Source: Candidatus Pantoea formicae
GTDB taxonomy: Bacteria > Pseudomonadota > Gammaproteobacteria > Enterobacterales > Enterobacteriaceae
DNA: 64,000 nucleotides
Direction: 5' to 3'
NCBI RefSeq assembly: GCF_011752625.1
Contig: NZ_VWXD01000001.1
Span: forward strand, 558,001 to 622,000
This document shows, one piece after another, positions 62,026 through 64,000 of this stretch. Within the stretch, counting starts at the first letter, position 1. Each line of letters begins with the position of its first letter. Made by a program: the position numbers and the translations under genes. The notes beneath the pieces were generated by a model, which was given only the letters and a program-made list of their open reading frames with translations, did no database searches and was not told the DNA's origin.

Positions 62026-64000
62026 TGAATTCAGACTCTGCTGTTATTATTCCGGATGGCGATGCGCCTTACTCGTTGGCTGACGATACCCTCTACACGC
62101 CACTGGCGCAGGAGGGGTCGATTGCCTGGTATCTCTGCCGGCGGATTTTTTCTGGCGAAAACTTCGTACTGGCCACCGCCGTAAACGATCGCCATGCTTT
62201 GCAAGCCACACAACTGCTGAAAAATGAATTCGCGTTGCGAGATTCTCTTGAAGAGAGTTGGGCGTTACGGCCAGTCACTCATACGCAATATCAGGGTTGC
62301 TATGCTCTGATTTATCCTCCCTTCGTCTTTACGTCTCTTGAAAGCCAACCATGCGGCAGTGCACTCTCGATGACAGTGTTTTTGCAGCTTGCGATTGCAT
62401 TGTGTGAGCCGCTGGGGGCAATGCATCAACAGGGTATCGTCCACGGAGATATCAAGCCGGGCCATTTCCTCTTAAATGAGAGTGGCAACTGGCAATTAGG
62501 CGGTTTTGGTCTGGCTTTTAATCGGCCTACTGAAGCTACCCATCAGTTCAGTGGCGTCGGCGGTACGCCGGTGTATATGTCACCTGAGCACACTTCACGT
62601 ACCTCACACCCGCTCAGTAGCCAGAGCGATCTCTACAGTTTCGGTGTGGTGTTGTATGAGCGCCTGACGGGTAAGTTGCCCTTTGCCCCTGCCAACGGGA
62701 GTGAGGCAGAGTGGATCCATCAGCATATTGCCTCTGAACCTTCGCCGTTGCATCAGTTCAGATCGGACATTCCGCCTGTGCTGTGTGAGCTGATATTGCG
62801 CCTGTTAGAAAAGAAACCCGCTAATCGCTACCAAACGGTCACGGGATTATTGGCCGATCTCAAACGTTGTCTCGTTAATCTGCGTGACGATAATGTGTTG
62901 CCCCCCTTTTTGTTGGGTATGCAGGACAGCATGGCAGCCAGCAATGTGGGCGTTTTTCTCCAACATCCGCAGGCGGCCGATCTGTTGGCGCGGTTTGGCC
63001 TGGTACAAAGCACTAACGCCAGTCGTTTGGTGGTGATTCAGGGGGAGCCAGGAAGCGGAAAAACATCACTCATCGCCTCTTTTACCCAGCAGCTCAATCA
63101 GAAGAACGCGCTGATCGCTCATAGCAGAGCCGATCAACACTCACCGGTGATTCCGTACGGTGTTATCACCGCCGCGTTTCGGTCTTTGATTCTGCCAATA
63201 TTGGGGTTGCCAGCCTCCGACATTGAACGCTGGAAGGGGCGATTGGTGCGATTGCTGGGGGATTTTACCGGGCTTGCTGTCTACTTGCTCCCGGAGCTGG
63301 GGCCGTTGCTGAATACGCGCGCAGCAGAGCCCGCAGATGCCGTAGCTGAAAGCAACCGTGAGCGATTTAATCATATGGTTTGCAGCCTGCTGGAAGCTTT
63401 CGCCGTCCCTGGTGCACCGGTAGTGATGATCATTGATGACATTCACTGGGCCGACCTCGCCAGTATTCAATTGCTAAAAACCCTGTTGAAATATAGCGCC
63501 GATCTACCGCTGCTGGTGGTGATTTCCCAACGCGATCTCGACTCGTTGCCTTGTCCATTGGCCGGTGAACAGTTGTTAGCACTACAGCAACCTATCGGTA
63601 GCTGCGATCGTATTATCCCGGTGCCTCTCAGTGTGAAAGAGGTGGCGCACTGGCTGACGACGCTGCATCAGGCCAAAACGCCTGCCAGTGCGCAGCTCGC
63701 TCATATCATTCATCAAAAAACCGGCGGTAACCCGCTGTTCGCGCAGTCATTCTTCCGTCAGGCGGCAAATGATGGGCTGATCTTCTATTCCCGCCAGTCT
63801 TCGCGCTGGCACTTTGACGCCAGCAGCCTCCAGGCACGACAATACACCGATAATGTGGCCAGTTTGGTGTTGGAGCAGTTGGCATTGATGCCAGCTACCA
63901 CGCAACATCTTTTGGCCCGCCTCGCATGCATCGGTGCATCCGGGAATTTGAGTCTGACAGCGAATCTGCTGGAGATGGATGCAGACGAGCTCCAGCGACT
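62025..64000 (+). CDS. Kinase-like/AAA ATPase multidomain regulator, 3' end cut off
   Basis: 658 codons are visible with no stop. Residues about 25-285 form a protein-kinase fold: VHGDIKPGHFLL keeps the catalytic Asp142 and Lys144, but the metal-binding Asn is His147, the DFG motif is GFG (160-162), and no VAIK lysine is seen in FVLATAVNDRHA. This suggests a pseudokinase. From about 335 a STAND-type ATPase begins with Walker A GEPGSGKTSL and Walker B VVMIIDDIHWAD. The architecture resembles large kinase/AAA/sensor-histidine-kinase hybrids. Its 3' part lies outside the window. Confidence 0.7.
   Translation, partial: MNSDSAVIIPDGDAPYSLADDTLYTPLAQEGSIAWYLCRRIFSGENFVLATAVNDRHALQATQLLKNEFALRDSLEESWALRPVTHTQYQGCYALIYPPFVFTSLESQPCGSALSMTVFLQLAIALCEPLGAMHQQGIVHGDIKPGHFLLNESGNWQLGGFGLAFNRPTEATHQFSGVGGTPVYMSPEHTSRTSHPLSSQSDLYSFGVVLYERLTGKLPFAPANGSEAEWIHQHIASEPSPLHQFRSDIPPVLCELILRLLEKKPANRYQTVTGLLADLKRCLVNLRDDNVLPPFLLGMQDSMAASNVGVFLQHPQAADLLARFGLVQSTNASRLVVIQGEPGSGKTSLIASFTQQLNQKNALIAHSRADQHSPVIPYGVITAAFRSLILPILGLPASDIERWKGRLVRLLGDFTGLAVYLLPELGPLLNTRAAEPADAVAESNRERFNHMVCSLLEAFAVPGAPVVMIIDDIHWADLASIQLLKTLLKYSADLPLLVVISQRDLDSLPCPLAGEQLLALQQPIGSCDRIIPVPLSVKEVAHWLTTLHQAKTPASAQLAHIIHQKTGGNPLFAQSFFRQAANDGLIFYSRQSSRWHFDASSLQARQYTDNVASLVLEQLALMPATTQHLLARLACIGASGNLSLTANLLEMDADELQR

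Overview
The window looks like an accessory-rich stretch of a chromosome from the Enterobacterales, most likely Erwiniaceae (Pantoea/Erwinia-like). The basis is recognisable enterobacterial orthologues (ylaC, yddG, yaiL, yajD, leuE-like), moderate GC content with AT-rich promoters, and short palindromic intergenic repeats. The genus is an inference. No rRNA, tRNA, CRISPR, phage or IS genes were found. Most of the window is a string of small catabolic or transport modules, each with its own regulator: two GlxA, one MarR, two GntR-FCD, four intact LysR-type or LysR-like entries including one remnant, HxlR, IclR, XRE-cupin, MocR and AraC.

Layout. 1-4.5 kb: oxalate-decarboxylase-like bicupin, ylaC, a DUF924 gene, and an HD-domain gene divergent from a GlxA regulator. 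4.6-8.2 kb: an Fdc1-type prenyl-FMN decarboxylase with its UbiX partner, divergent from MarR and GlxA regulators. 8.5-17.6 kb: a small membrane protein, an MFS carrier, yddG, a DapA-family lyase/aldehyde dehydrogenase/GntR module, and a DHA2 pump with a divergent LysR regulator. 17.6-24.4 kb: a cold-shock-domain protein, an RluA-like enzyme, yaiL, a LysR remnant, yajD, an HxlR/EamA pair and a DAO-type oxidase. 24.5-39 kb: the core system described below. 39.3-47.3 kb: a heterocycle ring-opening operon. 47-64 kb: a degenerate metallo-beta-lactamase-fold protein, transporters with regulators, two orphan binding proteins and, cut by the right edge, a kinase-like/AAA regulator.

The most interesting content is at 24.5-47.3 kb. 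On the minus strand lie gmaS, mgsA, mgsB, mgsC and then amtB, read from a near-consensus sigma-54 promoter. Divergently, purU, folD and mgdABCD (heterotetrameric sarcosine-oxidase type) form a tight operon ending in IclR and XRE-cupin regulators. Together they encode a complete N-methylglutamate route from methylamine to ammonia plus a folate-bound C1 unit, which FolD and PurU can release as formate. This is known from alpha/beta-proteobacterial methylotrophs and marine or rhizobial bacteria and is unexpected in an enterobacterium.

Immediately next to it is an operon with an alpha/beta hydrolase, a flavin reductase, a luciferase-like monooxygenase, an aldehyde dehydrogenase and an NCS1 permease. 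This is the same enzyme set as the trigonelline (N-methylnicotinate) degradation pathway, one of whose products is methylamine. My central hypothesis is that the two operons form one island: uptake and ring opening of a plant N-methyl heterocycle, followed by nitrogen recovery from the released methylamine. The coupling is inferred from gene content and adjacency; no experiment or database search was possible.
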